Positions 39,064-53,056 are shown, numbered from the stretch's first letter. The stretch is 64,000 bases of DNA from Aptenodytes patagonicus (GCF_965638725.1 NC_134961.1:682001-746000), one strand, 5' to 3'. Notes: generated by a model not told the origin, from the letters alone. Numbers and translations: made by a program.

Positions 39064-42000
39064 GAATATGTCATCATTGTGGCTAGAAAGCGTAGATCAA
39101 TGCTAGGTAGGCCTCAATAACTTGCACCCGGTAGATGCCTTCTCCCCTCTTGACCCCTGCAGCGGTGCCTCAGTACATATCCTCCTCAATTACTCATCTT
39201 TAAAGAAAGCCTGAGTCTATACTTTCAAAAAAAGGAAAAGTGCCAGGCTACCTTGGGAGCAACTTCCCAGGTTTCACAACAAATACTAGGGGAAGCAGGA
39301 TTATTTAACACCAGAAAGCGAGGCAAAACATAACCTGAATTTTTTTTCATACATACCGTTTCCTTGTGGTGAAAGTACAAACCACCCCATTCTGCAGACA
39401 GATCCTCTCCCCCCATCTCCACCAGTGAAACAGCCTAACAGGCGGCTGCATTCCTAACTGAGTCTGCAGCACCCGTCTCCACTAGGCAGGAAACATGGAG
39501 CGAGGCTGTGCTCTGCGTGCCAGGCAGAGTGGGTTGCTGCAGGAAGGGTGGCACCTTTCTCGGCAGGAGCACCTTCTCCCACTTCCTCCACCAGCAAGAT
39601 CAACATAGGAGTGGTCCTGACAGTCCTGTAAGGCTGGCCAGAACTTAAGGGAAAGTCAAAGAATGGGATCAAAGTGACTGATACCGCCTCAGTCTTCAGA
39701 AATGAGTTAATTGCCACGGCCTGCATGAACCCAACCTGCTAATTACAGCGTGCTGACAGTGGACAGGATGATGGGATGCACGCTGTTGCGTTGGCACAGC
39801 AAGTTTTATCGCCCCCCTCCCCTTCTCCTTTCTTGAAAGCTGCGGCCTGAAGATCTGAAGGTTGGTAGCAAAACTTTCAATCAAGCCAGTCCAAATACTG
39901 CAAAGGGAAAGAATTTCTGTAGTGTTTGTTCTGGAAACCACAGCAGAAGGCGGTCCCTAGGGATTCTTCCAGACCAAATCCTGTTAACAAAAAGTCTTCC
40001 TACAGGTTTCTGATGGAGAAGAACCTACATGTCAACAGTGTAACTTCTGAAAAAGCATATTATCCTCCATACTTTTAGAGACTCTCTTCACTAGAGCCTG
40101 TTCTCTCCAGGTTCCTGCACTGACCGATACCTTTATCACTGACACAACTCTACAAAGACACAACACTAGATCTGTACAGTGCAGAGTCTCTGTGTTTGTA
40201 GAAGTGCAAATAAATTAACACTGAGGACAGCAGTGCTTGTGCTATGAGGAGAGAACAAATGGAAGTGCAGAACGGGAACTCAAAGTCAGGTACCAACCCT
40301 CTTGTCCTGCTCTCTGCCAGCTTTCCTGTGCCAGAAAAGGATAACAAAACCAGACGTGGAAATATAGGAAATGACAAATTAACTCAAGTCTATATAAGCA
40401 AGGAAATAATAGCTATGAAAACCATAATCAGATTCTCACGAGCAATCTTAGCAATGACCAGTATCAACGTCTACCTGACACTACCCACTTCTATTACCTG
40501 CTATCCTGTCAGAGTACCATGTTCACATTTCTTTTAAAGACCACACCTCCCCCTGCTAGCACCTTGTACGTGTGGTAAAGCATTTCACAGCCAGTAAAAA
40601 ATCTATCACATTCCAGACATGAATTTTAAATCACGACTTACATGACAAAATGCCCTTCTATCTTCCAAACACCGTAGAAACTAACCTTACCTTATAAAGC
40701 ACTTCACCGAAATAGAATTTTTTACTTTATACCTCCTCTGGAAGGATAAAGGGGAAGTGAACATAAAAATAAAACCTAACGGTTGCTCAGGTGCAAGTGC
40801 TCATGGCTTGTATGCAAACACAGTAGCATACAAATCAGAAATATATGCAGCTGGTGTTTCAAAAATGCTTATTTGTTTTGATTGAAAACAACAAAAAATT
40901 ATTAAACAGAAAAATACAATTGAGAATTAAGGACTGAATAAAAACATTTCACTAGAGGCCCAAAAACCAATAAAGAGAACAATACTTATTAAAACCTAAC
41001 TTGGTTTTCAGAGAAATAGAAGTAATCACAGTAATAATAAAAACAAACACATAAAATAACATCATGATAAGGGAATTGGATAGCACTGAATATAAACAAG
41101 GAATTGTATTAAAACGAGAAGGAGGTAAAATTACATAAGATTAGTTTTCTGGTCAGAAAAGTTAAGGACTTTCAAAAAGATCTTTTGGTGTACATCAAAA
41201 CCAAAAAAGAAAAACCTACCAAAGCCGCTAGATCATCATAAAACAAACTGTAAAACTGTTAATACTGAGAATATGCAGAACTAAATATTCTCATAATATC
41301 CATCCCATGATATTGTTGAAAGTAGCCTATTCTAACAGTAATCCAAAGCGTACTGCACAGCAGCTATTGAAGGTATTTCTGTCAACAGAATCAGATCATT
41401 TGCAAGCAGAAGTCACTGTGATGTTTCAAAAAGGACAATTAGGGAAGTAAACACCCATCTTTCGGACTGAGATCCACGCCAGGCGGTTAAAGAAATGGCT
41501 TATATGGGAATTGATGAGTAAAGATGGATAATGAAATTAATAACAATCAACACAGTTTTATGAAAACCAAGATCTCCTGTGTTAAGCTCATACCTTTTTA
41601 ATGAGACCTCTGTGTGTTAACAGAGGTGTAATTCTTTTGTAAACCATTAAAGAAGTATCGAGGGACAAAATGATTAATTAAAAATTACGCAAAATCAATA
41701 CAACACATTTAAAATTATTAAAATGTAGCTAGATAGGTTTCAAAATGCAACTGCAAACAGCAGTCATTGAGCACTATGTTTCTAGCACCATCCCACTCGT
41801 TTTCTATCATTTAGACTTAGGAAATGAGTGAGGAGAGACATAAACCACCACTGATCAAGCTGTCTGATGATGCAGAGAAAGGAACCGTTAGATACTGTTG
41901 ATGACAGACGGAGGCAGAAGGATGCAGACCACTTGGTAAACTAGCACAAAGCCATCGTTTTGGGACAAGGCCATACTTACAGGACAGGTAAATCTATCCT

Positions 42001-44339
42001 GGGAAGCAACGACTACAAAGGAGTTAGGAGCCCGGACGGATGATCGGAACAATGGCAGGTCCCTATACAAGTCTGTGGCCATATCAATACGTGTACTGTA
42101 ACAGTATGAAGGTTATATTTCCTTTACAGTGGTGAAATTGTTACAGCGAACCTAGAGCACGATTCATTCAAAAGAGGACACACTGCCCACAGGTCACGCA
42201 GCACCAGTGGCACACAGCTTAGGAACGGTGCCGTTTCAACCTGCCTTTTCAGTACCCAGTACCAAGCCTTACCCAGCCCATCGTCCTTCCAAACCGACCA
42301 CAACGTCACCTTACACCAGGTGTCTGACGCCACTCAGATACGGGTAATTCGGACCATGTCAAACAATGCCACCATTTTGTACATCAAGAACGGAGCACTC
42401 AGCGTTATGGATGTTTGTGGCAAGAAAACCAACTGAATAATTAATGAAAAAGTGAATATAAAGAGAAATAAGAACACTTTAATGTTAAATACTCAAGCCA
42501 CTTCTCTCCAGGAAGACACTGTTACTCTAAAGGGCATGTTCACTTAAAACAATGTAAGTTCTACTGATACTATTTTTTCCCAAAAAGTGTAGCTTCTGAT
42601 TTGTGATTATGTCAAAGCTTATCATCACAACAGCCAAATATAAAGTGGAATTTAACACAGTATGTTGATTTCCCTACATTCTCTAAAATAGAAGGATGCT
42701 TGCTTTGAAAAGGTGACCAAACTCATCATGGATTTCTACAGGTCATCTAATAACGTATCTTTTACGCTAACATTGCATTAATTTATAACAATGAGTAACT
42801 TGCTCTCTTCTCAGCTAAAATCACATATAAGACCTACAGTAAAATATACAACATACTACTTTGTGGAGATGTTGCTTTATGATGTTTCCATGCCATCATA
42901 TCTGTTCTCCACACTCCAGTGTCCAGCATAAACAGCCTTGGTTTACTGTTCTGAAAATACATTTTTAAATTTCTTCCTATTAAAATACCTTCTCCTTTTA
43001 TTAACTTAGTTCCTTCACCTCCTCAATATCCAAATATAGACTTGCTGTGAGCGCTCTGGGAAACTCTGGTATCATACCAATGATCTCAGGGATGCATAAA
43101 CGTGTATCTTCCACAGACGACTACAATATCAGCAAGAGGTCAGCTCTCAGACAACGAAGTCAACTTCTCTGTGTTTAGCTTTCAGGAAAATTCTTTCTAG
43201 AAACTCTGGACAAGGGCCTTGAATTCAACTGAGGACCCTGAAGCGTAGTTTGAGTTTCACTAGCATACAGTAACGTGTCAAACATCCTGTTTAAATTGCT
43301 ATTTTCTACCATTTGACAGTTTCTTTGGAAAAAACCTGTAATGAAACTGACCCAGTGGGAAAAGCAAATGCTCAAAAGAACTTGGTCCATTTTCTTCCAA
43401 ATGTAAAGCTTACGATAAAAATTCTGTTTCTGTTTCCAGTCTGCCTCTGACACATCCGTATAGTGTAAAGCAATAAAACGACTTCTGGCTATCCAGAAAA
43501 CTGTTTTAATCCAAACAGCAAAATCAAAGGAGAGAAGAGGGACCAGGAGGGAGATGAAGAATAGGATCTTAAGTAGATATGAAAGCAAACCACACAAGGG
43601 TCTTTTTTTGTAGTTAAAACAGTGACTGTACCCAGCCTGTGATTTTTGGGGGGGTTTATACAGGAGCCAAAAGACTGAGCATCAGTCGCATCAGTCAATG
43701 TTACTGCCTTTGGGCTTCACTAGAGTCTAACTATTTAGTGCAAATAATGTATGTTTTTCCCCAGCAAATGCGTAATTTCTGCTTTATTTAAAAACAGCAT
43801 GGTTACAAGAGGCACCTGTGTATCTGCAGGATCGGGGACAAAGCATTGCCAGTAAAACAGCCGACGCCCACTGTTTCCTCTCAAGGCAGGCCCATACGCT
43901 GTTCCTCATGCCCCCAGGCCTGGAAGAGAAAGATAAAATTCCACGTTGCTTCATGAAGCAGCCAGCAGACTCCTCAGAATTGCTTTCCCGGACAACACTG
44001 CTTGAAAAAAGCCTGCTTTGAGACCGGGCGCATTAAGCAGTTTTTAATGAATCTTCCTAGCAGTCAATGCATGCTTAAACTGCGACACCCTCGTAATCAG
44101 GCCTTCCATTGAACGCCTTTGCTTTATCACTGAATTTTTGCTTTTGATGCCATGTTAATGTCAGGGATGGAGGCTTCGCCCTACTCAACAGCTGCAGCGC
44201 AGCAACGAGCTACCCATCCGAACCCAACCTGAGGTCCCCCAACGCGTCAGCGCTTCAAGGCCGCGCTCGGAGGTGCCCCAAGGTTCCTGCTCCCAGCTGT
44301 ACCTGTGACAGGCCCCTGAGGGCCAACGCCTGGGCTCAC

Positions 44340-44620
44340 CTCAGGCTCCGCGCCCCGGCAGGGCCAGGGAGGCCTGTGGCCCCGCGGCTCGCGCCTGAGC
44401 CGCACACTGTCCCACACGAGGGACCCTCCTCCGGCGGATGACGCCCCGCCACTGACGTCGAATCCTCATGCAGATCACGTCGCACCCTGGGGCTGACGTC
44501 ACCGCGCCGTCGAAGGTGACGCCAGCCCCCGGGTTCCTCGCCACCGCCTCCCCGCCAGCAGGTGGCGCGGCGCCGCGCCGCGCTGATGGCGCCGGCGTCA
44601 TGACGTCACGCCGTCCGCCG
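44340..44620 (-). other. SLX4: Probable noncoding first exon of SLX4
   Basis: The donor CTGAG|GTGAGC (exon end 44340) is strong and lies in the CpG island upstream of coding exon 1, as expected for the noncoding exon 1 of SLX4. The upper limit is a guess from the promoter motifs. The exon carries an 86-codon upstream frame (ATG at 44601, stop at 44341-44343) ending one base before the donor. Confidence 0.4.
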
Positions 44621-45260
44621 CGGCGCGGCTCGCACGGCCGCCGCTGTCACAGAACTGCCCCGCCCCGCCCCGCCCCGCCCGCCCGGCCCCGCGCCCCGGC
44701 CCGCCGCTGACCTCTCCGCCGCGGCACGGGCTCCCGCCGCTCCTCGCGCCCCGCCGCCACGGCGGGGAGCCCCGATGCTCAGCCGGAGCGCATGCGCGGG
44801 GCGCCAACCGTCTCCCTCGCCCCGCAACGGGCGCGGTGCGCGTGCGCGGGCCCCGCCGGCGGGACGCTGGCAGGGGCCTCGCGCATGCGCGCACGGCGAG
44901 GGCCGCGCCCTGCCCGCGCAGGCGCACGGGCTTCCCGCCAATGGTTGCTGTGGTGATGCCTCCCCCCCGTCCCTATTCGCGTCGTCCCCTCGGCAGGGCG
45001 CGGCGGTGGCAGCTCGCCTGGTCAGCGGGGGATGGAGGCGACCCGGGGCGCTCCCCGCTGCAGGGGAACGGCCGAGAGCCTCCCCGCGGGCGGGCGGCGG
45101 CGCCTCCTGAGGCGAACCCGGCCTGAGGCGGGCAGCCCGGCGGCCACCGGGGGCGGCCGTGCTCCAGAGGAGGCGGCGGCGGGCCCGGCCGCCTCCCGCG
45201 GCCTTGCAGCGCGTCAGGGCCTCAGCCGGGCCCGGCCCCAGCCCGGGGGAGCGTAAATGC
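44340..45260. promoter_or_regulatory. CpG island 3, SLX4 promoter with CRE and NRF1 sites
   Basis: Seen: two perfect CREs TGACGTCA (44494-44501 and 44601-44608), a near copy TGACGTCG (44453-44460), two perfect NRF1 palindromes GCGCATGCGC (44788-44797 and 44881-44890) and a run of Sp1-type CGCCCC boxes (44655-44690). CREB/ATF and NRF1 sites are typical of housekeeping CpG promoters. The long frames across it (246 codons minus, 111 plus) are GC artefacts. It could be bidirectional, but I see no gene to the right. Confidence 0.75.
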
Positions 45261-48200
45261 CGGGGCGCTTGATTAGGGCCTCGGCTCCGATTGTAACTTG
45301 GGTGAATAGCTAGTCTGGAAAAAATACCACCGAAAGAGGAAAGCATACGGCATAGCGTTGCTTATTAACATTTTTAAAGAATTCGAATCTAAATACTCAC
45401 ACGTAGAAAAATACAAATTGTAAACAGGGAGAGAAATACATACCACCTGTTGGTGAGCATGGACCTATCATTTAAAGTCACTCGTCTTCACATCTAAAAC
45501 CTAAGGTACGTGTTTGCAGGCTGCAGAGCTGCAGCTGAAGCCCCTTACAGCCGTAATGCTTTGGGGTTATAATGAAGAATGCTGTGCTGCTCATATGGAA
45601 GTCAATGGAATCACTGAAATTTCAAGGTGAGCGGTGACATAGCTCAAGCTTTTACCAAGCTTATCTGTCAAAAGAAAGAATTGCCTTTTTATTTCGTACT
45701 TTCTACCTGGGGTTGAACAGGAAAATGGATGCCATTTTTCCACCACATTCAGTTCAGGCTCAGAGACCTCATACTGAATATTAACTTGGAGTCGGGATCA
45801 ACCACCGTTTCCTCCAAATGAATAGCTGATTGTGGCCAAAGGTCTGCAGGTATAAAATCACCAGAGATGCGGTGGGTGGGGGGGTGTTCATACGCTGGAT
45901 TTGCATTTTGAATGCATGTTTTGTGTTGAAATCAGGATTTCTTTCTCAACGCTTCATAGGGATGCGGCAAGAACTAAAATTACTCCTGGGTAACACTTCT
46001 TAACAGGCCAAGAGGCAGAGGGAAGAGGTTTAGCAGCACACAGAACACACTGGGGCTGACATTCCTATTAGTTTGCTTCAAAAACATCAAGACAGGCACT
46101 TTACTAACAAATACAAAGCACTACTTCTAATTGTGAGCAATATGATGGCTCCTTTACACATAACATTTCTTTTTCCATAATTATATCTTGATCCGTAATT
46201 TGACATCGCCAAAACAGGCAGTGTCATAGCATTGCCTGTTTGGAAAACTTATAGAAAAAAAATTAACTACAACTTTTAAAACGGAACAAGCTCCAGAGGC
46301 ACCATGCTTTTTCACTTCCAGCAAAGCAATTTAATTTTTAACCCACGCTGAATTCAAACAATTTTAGCTGGAAACCCTTGAATTTTAAGCAAAGAATCAG
46401 CACCCCTGGTTATTTTGGCAGGACTGATTGGTGTATTTTCTGTAGTGAATCTCCCCAGGAGATGCAATGTGCCATGTCAGTGTGAGAACCCAAAACTGAT
46501 ATGAAGAAATCCTTTGGTTTGTGTCTTTCAACACTTCTGCTAGTTTATTCAAGTTCTTTCTCAAGTTGCTGCACTTACGGGGATTAGAAGCACTCTGAAG
46601 AAAATCCTGCAAGAACTTGCAAGCAAACATTGCACAAACATACTGAAAAATACTCCGGTTGCGATGTACTGAGACACTGCGTTGGTTCCACAAGGACGAC
46701 TAAGCCAAGACGCAGCAACATTTTGTTGCACAATACCCTAAATGCGAACTAAATTCAAAAGCACCAAGTATTTAGAAAAAAATAACCCAAACGAAGCATT
46801 GGAGAAGCAGGAAACTTAATTTAGGGAAGAGAGCTTATCCCAAGCAAACTGAGCTTTGCCTTCATACCCTCCCCTGTGTTTTCAGCGGGTGTGTTGAGGC
46901 CGGAACCAAGCGGGTGAGGCTGAACCTGACAAGCAGCCCAGGTAAAACGTCAGCTTTCTGCAAGCGCCAGCTCACGTTCCCGTCCTGCCAGCTACGGCAC
47001 GGCACGGCTGGCATCGAACCCAAACGGCCGCGTCCTGCCTGGGAGGTGCCGCTGAGGTGGGTACCAGGAGGGCTTGGAGAGGCACCTCCGCAAGGCGCCG
47101 GACAGCCTGCAAACCCCGTCACACACCTGCAGTCGGGGAAACAGCCCATCGGCGTTCGAAGCGGCGCTGAGCACAGCAAATACGCGCCTTCAGCCAGACC
47201 AGCCTCCACATCACGGCTGCCAGGCAACACTGCAGCCTCCAGCTCTTCTACTGCATTTCATGTAGTCAAACGCAATTTTCTATTCCAGAAGTGCTGAGGC
47301 ACCAAAGAAAAGGGCCCCTGAGAAATGTGAAACACACAACATGCACAGGCATCTGCTTTTTCACCACTCGAATCCTTTAAAGCTTACTGCACTCAACGCG
47401 AGGAGCGCAGACACCCTGAGCCTTGCTGCCGTGTGTAAATGCAGCCTTTTAAAAGTCTGCATTGAAAAGAGCCAAAGGAATTGTGGTATTTCCAGCATAG
47501 ACAGGTTCAAAAGCACCGACATTTAACAGTGTGTACTGGCTACCAAACGGGTGTCTATTTCGCAGGGCATTTCAAGGCCTCTAGCCATTCCTAAAGGCAA
47601 CAAGGACGCGGTTGCTGTAACAGGCTCTGTTCGCTATTTGTACCCAGCATCAGCTAGAAGACGCAGCCACAGTTACAGGTATAGAGGGGAGAAGCAGCTC
47701 TCCCAAAATCGGGCAGCTGATCAGAGGCAGACTATCTGATTCTCCATGTAGACCTACCGGACTTCTGCTAGCAATTTTTGAATAATTCATTTTTTCTCCC
47801 CACCAGGGAACTGCTCTGTGTCAGAGCTGGCACAGGGCCCCGGCGCTTTGGACTCTAGCATGGAAATCTTGGCTTAATTTAATGCGTGCTAGTGGTACTC
47901 TCCCATGAATTACAACTGTATAGATGCAGGCAGGTCCCTGAAATAGCAACTCTTCTGATACATGTTGTGAAAGATGGGATATTTACTGTCACACTTGTTT
48001 TTTTCTGCAGAAAACGACGATTATGGAACTTGTGGACACTATTGCCAACACTAAAATGTCTTTAAAATAACTGTGCTTGCATTTATATTTATAGTATTTA
48101 CAGTAAATATGTAAATATGTTTATCTAAGTATCTATGAATACACACATTATGTATTATATATACATATACATATTTATCCCCAGTATGCTACAGTCGGCA

Positions 48201-51200
48201 TTTCTCAAAATTTGTTTTAAATTTTTTCAGTTCAAACTCAAAAGTGTTTCACTTTGTTATCTCTGCTCAATCTGATGGGCAGATCTACGGATCTGTTAAT
48301 GCTGGTGGCTCTTTGGCAGCTCCAGATTAACATTTTAAAGCTTTTGGTACAAATTGATTCAATCCAGGTCAGCAGCGATCAGAGAAGCAGCCACAGAGGC
48401 CAATTCCAATGAGTAAAGTTTAGGGTTTGCATTAATTTATTGTGTTAATCTGCCCTTCTCATGGACTACGGCCATGCTGGATGACAGAGCTCAGCACAAC
48501 ACTCAGCGCGCCGAGTCTCTTGAAAGGGCAGAACAAGCAACAATGCAGCATGTTCCTCAAGAGCAGGTTTGTTTTGTTTTCCTCTAAAGCGCAAATTTTG
48601 GGATGGTGCATGCCATTATAGCCATCTCCTCTTGTAAGCCTGCCAGAAAAGTATGCATGTTTCCATTCAGCAAGTCACACAGCACGAGTTAGAGCGTGCA
48701 CATCAAATTAACTTGTTATAAACCAAAATTTGCTAGTCCTCCTGGGAGGTGAAATGAATTCTAATTTCCAAGAAGAATCACCATCATTCAGTAAGGAAAC
48801 TGGGCATTAAACATGCTAAGAATCTCTAAACACATTAAAAATACAGTGCCCAACTAAAAAAAAAAAAATCCATATCCTTTGATTTCTTGAAGCATATTGC
48901 AAGATAACTTAGAACACTTGTTTTTTAAAGTATCTGCTAAACCACTTGAGACAGAACAAGTCCAGTGATTGAGATACATTAGGGAAACAAAACTCAAGTT
49001 GAATCCCCCTCCGCCTCCTGTCACAGCTCCGACTCCCCGAGTTTCTAAGGGTTTCATCTGGGACAGATCCATGAAGGATTTACTTACTGATTTCCTTCTG
49101 GATCAGTAATTAACCCCAATTACCCCCCATTTACTTGGGCTGCAAAAGGAGAACCAAGCTTTGCTTGGCTTCACAGACTGCTGCTTTGTGAACTGCTATT
49201 ACCTGACCCCAAATCCCTCGCAGATCATATCTTGACATTTGGGATAAAGTTGGACAGATACGTTTGATGGACGATTCATTACAATACCTTTTGCCATATA
49301 GATTGAAAAAGAGGAGGAAACTGCTTCTTTCAACAATTTTTCATCCTTCCTGCTGCTGTAAATTCATCAACAGCAATGAGACAATCAGGAGTCCTTAGAA
49401 ATTTAAGTACTGACAGAAGCCTTTGGTCCTTGCACTCCTGCCAGCTACTCCATTTCGACCAGGACTTACGGCAGACTTGCCATAATGATGGCAAGATGAT
49501 TCTGATTGCAGAGGGAGAACAAATGACTTTTTTTTTTTCTGGAAGAAAAGCTTCCTGCTGATGAAAGAAAAGGAAAACCCGTGTTCAACCCACTCCAGAA
49601 GCGTCAGGAGGTGAGCTGTTCCGGGTCAGGAAAGATAGCAAGATAGATTTTAGCATGCCATCCTCTTCTTCCCAAGCAATAGGGGAGACAACCAGCTGAA
49701 AAGGACTTTGCACGGGATAATTCCAGTAAGCAGCCAAGCTTCCAGGTCTCCTGTGAAATCCCAGGAATTTTTAAACCTGGGGGTTACTGGGGAAGCACAT
49801 GATGTCACCGCTTAAGGCTTGGGCAGACCCAGAACTGCCCTGGGAAGAATTTCCAAATGAACAGGGTATTGGGCAGAGGTGGTCTCGAAGTTGCCGTTAC
49901 GTTTGTGTTTATTGCCTCATCCAAACCCGGCAGGTACTTGGTCTTTATGCCTCTGGACCTTGGAGGAGGTTTGTTTCACTTTGTGCTGGGATTCTTGAGT
50001 CCTGGGCCATGTCCCTAACTCAGAATCACTGTGTTTCTTAGGGAAATGTATTTAAGCTCCACGCAGACCTTATTTGTACAATAAGAATAATTCTGACTTA
50101 CTTCACAAGGAGGGTGGGAGGATTAATTAACAATCGTGAGGCACTACAGAAGTGCTAAACATTATTAATGGCTCCCAAGTTTTCTTCTTTTGGAAACAGT
50201 GGCCATTTCTTCCCATAATGTTTTAAACAGTTGCTGCTCAAGGAGCTTAGATTGCAGATTCCTGGCCTGTGGTTTGTCCATAAATCATAGACCTGGAGCC
50301 TACCCAAGACACTCTCGATAGTCTCAGCAGGAAGTCTGGACGAGAGAAAAGTCTGTTCTCAAGCTGGCCCAGTGAACTACTTTATGGGCCGGTCCAGTTT
50401 CAAGGTCCTGAGCCAGACGTGAGAGGGATTCTGTCCAAGTTTAAAAGCACGAGGTCTCAGGAATGTCCTTTCAAACTGGATTTCACTGCCTGTAAATATT
50501 TTCCATCTTCTGCCCTGGAGGATATAGGTTTGACTCCCCAGCTGATGAGCCTGGGCAGAGCAGGAGAGGCCACAGTGTTTGTCACCAACAGTCTGTTGGC
50601 ACACAAAGCTTAACTTGTAGAAAAAAGAACCCAACCCATGCTCAAAGCCCCTTCTGAACAAAAAAATCCCCCCAAAAACAGCAACAAGAGACAGGCAGCA
50701 GTTAATAAGGTCCCAGTAAAAATCAAACCCGATAGATCAATTTTCTGCACAAAGCAGGGTTCAGCATTGCTTACAGCCAGGAAACCAAATAAGCTTCGTG
50801 AGATTCTTCCAGGTTGGAGATCCCCAATTCCAACCCATGGGAAATTTGGTAGAGCAAATGCAGAAGGACACAACTAGCCCATGCTGGGCGCTTCGCAGCA
50901 CCATTCCCACACGTTGCACACTCTTGGAACTCTTGGTTCACCTCAATATGCTAGAAAAATCAGGGGACACTACTCTCGCTGCAGGGAGCACAAGCCAGAT
51001 GGAAACTAGTGAGTGATACAACACTTTTGCGGATGAGTAATTTAGTATCTGAGTGGAGAGGATGGGAGCTGGAAGAGCACAGGAGCTGGAAGTGCACAAC
51101 CGCAGCTTCACCCCTACAAACAGCACGGAAGTTCTGATGCAAGATCCATACAAGTCTTCTCTGCTTGCACAGCATGTTTGGAGGTTGTACGGAAAGTGAA

Positions 51201-52454
51201 AAACCAGGCTCTAACTAGCTTCCCATGCCTCCCTTTTACCATCACGTTTGAAACAACTCATCCTTCACACTGCTCGTTTACCAAAGAGCCTCTGTTGCAT
51301 TCCACGTGGAGGCCCTTTCAGAGCCGAAGTCATCTACAGACTAGCTTTCGAGCGACTCACTTGAGTATCGGCCCGTCAGTCTGTGTTCATCAACACACTG
51401 CCATATATCCCCCTTTTCCGCTAGGATCTGTTCTGTTAGCCATGCATAAAATCTTCATACACCAGCACTCTCTGCAGGTCTTTGCAAAATAAAAGGGAAG
51501 GCCGAGTCCGAGAGGTGAGGACCCGGAGAGGCTGCTGGTGCAGGCAGTGAGGAAGCTTAGACAAAGCATCAGACAAGGCAGCACGGTAAAGCATGTGAGA
51601 TTTGGGTCAAAGCACCCTCCTGATCCTGCTGCTACTGCTCCTTGCTGCATACGGGCTCCCGGGACTATCGCCACCTCTCACCGTGTTTGATGGGTACAGT
51701 GACAAAGGGTAGGTTTGCACTCACTGCAGTAACAGAAATCTTGTTTGACCTTTTGGTCACAAATCTCTCATGGCAAAAAATTAGTACCTCGAGGGCTGCT
51801 GGGATTCCCGGAGGATTCCCACGACTGGAGAGGTTAAAGACATGTCAGACAGTTCATGACCGTCTCACAGTAAGCATGCTCTGCTTCTCACTGCATCAAA
51901 TTTTTTATAAACTAGCATCCAGCTTCAGTTCAGACATTGTATCAACAGATGCTAATTTTTGGCACTTTATCAGCGAGCACCAGCACCTGCTGTACTGTTA
52001 GCATCAGAAAATCATCAAGGGTTTTGATTTCTTCAGTCTGTGTTCATGAAACACCCTGCATTGTGAAGTGGCCACATCGTATTGCTCCTTTCAAGTGTCC
52101 TACAAGGCTCTGTACATCTGGGTATAGCATCTGGTAATTTTTCATGCGTATTTATGTCAATTTTGATGGCAAAGGATCTTACATCTACTTGGAAGACAGG
52201 AATGCTGCCCAGTCTCCAAAGTGTATAGCTGAACTCCACTTGTGTTGTCTACTTCCAGGAACAAAACCTTATGCATGTTTACCTCTGCCAGCTTAGCTGC
52301 CGGCTTACTCTTCTAATCTTTGAGGATGGACAATTTTAAGGGTACTTCGTTATGGCACAATCAAGAAGTCCCAGCATAATCAAAAGATGCCATCCGTATC
52401 TTACCAGGAGCTGGATCGAGACCTGTGGCCTCTCGCTGAGCTACACAGCTACCC
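45261..52454. other. Intergenic, no recognised gene
   Basis: AT-rich, with scattered frames under 130 codons. None has DNase I, protease or other motifs I know. The largest (46914-47297 plus, overlapped by 46862-47230 minus) lies in a locally GC-rich patch. The stretch 48060-48180 is rich in TATA-like and TAAATA words. Confidence 0.6.
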
Positions 52455-53056
52455 TAGAATCATAGAATCATAGAATCATTTAGGCTGGAAAAGACCTTTA
52501 AAATTATCAAGTCCACCCGTTAACCCAGCACTGCCAAGTCCACCACTAAACCATGTCCCTAAGCACCACATCCACACGTCTTTTAAATACCTCCAGTGAT
52601 GGTGACTCAACCACTTCCCTGGGCAGCCTGTTCCAATGCTTGATAACCCTTCGGTGAAGAAATTTTTCCTCACGTCCAATCTAAACCTCCCCTGGCACAA
52701 CTTGAGGCCATTTCCTCTCGTCCTGTCGCTTGTTACTTGGGAGAAGAGACCAACCCCCACCTCGCTACAACCTCCTTTCAGGTAGTTGTAGAGAGCGATG
52801 AGGTCTCCCCTCAGCCTCCTTTTCTCCAGGCTAAACAACCCCAGTTCCCTCAGCTGCTCCTCATAAGACTTGTTCTCCAGACCCCTCACCAGCCTCGTTG
52901 CCCTTCTCTGGACACGCTCCAGCACCTCAACGTCCTTCTTGTAGTGAGGGGCCCAAAACTGAACACAGTATTTGAGGTGCGGCCTCACCAGCGCCGAGTA
53001 CAGGGGGACAATTGCTTCCCTACTCCTGCTGGCCACACTATTCCTGACACAACGTA
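52455..53056 (-). repeat. CR1 LINE, 5'-truncated, minus strand, frameshifted
   Basis: The plus strand starts with three copies of AGAATCAT, the inverse of the CR1 terminal ATTCTATGAT repeat, then the reversed 3' UTR and ORF2. On the minus strand the frame reads [20 protein letters not shown] and [16 protein letters not shown], then loses register near 52650. It belongs to the same broad subfamily as the 20320-21268 copy but is broken. It lies about 1.45 kb beyond the TRAP1 stop. Confidence 0.93.

Larger units (their letters stand above)
35018..44339 (-). other. SLX4: Large first intron of SLX4
   Basis: About 9.3 kb, AT-rich from 40500 to 43000. It contains a CR1 3' end (37512-37626) and a decayed LINE (37950-39060). 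I saw no coding exon in frame with SLX4 and no other gene. A 140-codon minus frame at 43175-43597 has no recognised domain. Confidence 0.6.

Noticed and set aside
43175-43597. 140-codon minus frame in the SLX4 first intron
   Set aside because: Hydrophobic and aromatic-rich but without recognised motifs, splice sites in phase or a homolog I know.
44606-45346. 246-codon minus frame in CpG island 3
   Set aside because: Low-complexity Arg/Ala/Gly/Pro composition, crosses NRF1 and Sp1 sites, and has no domain; not in frame with SLX4.
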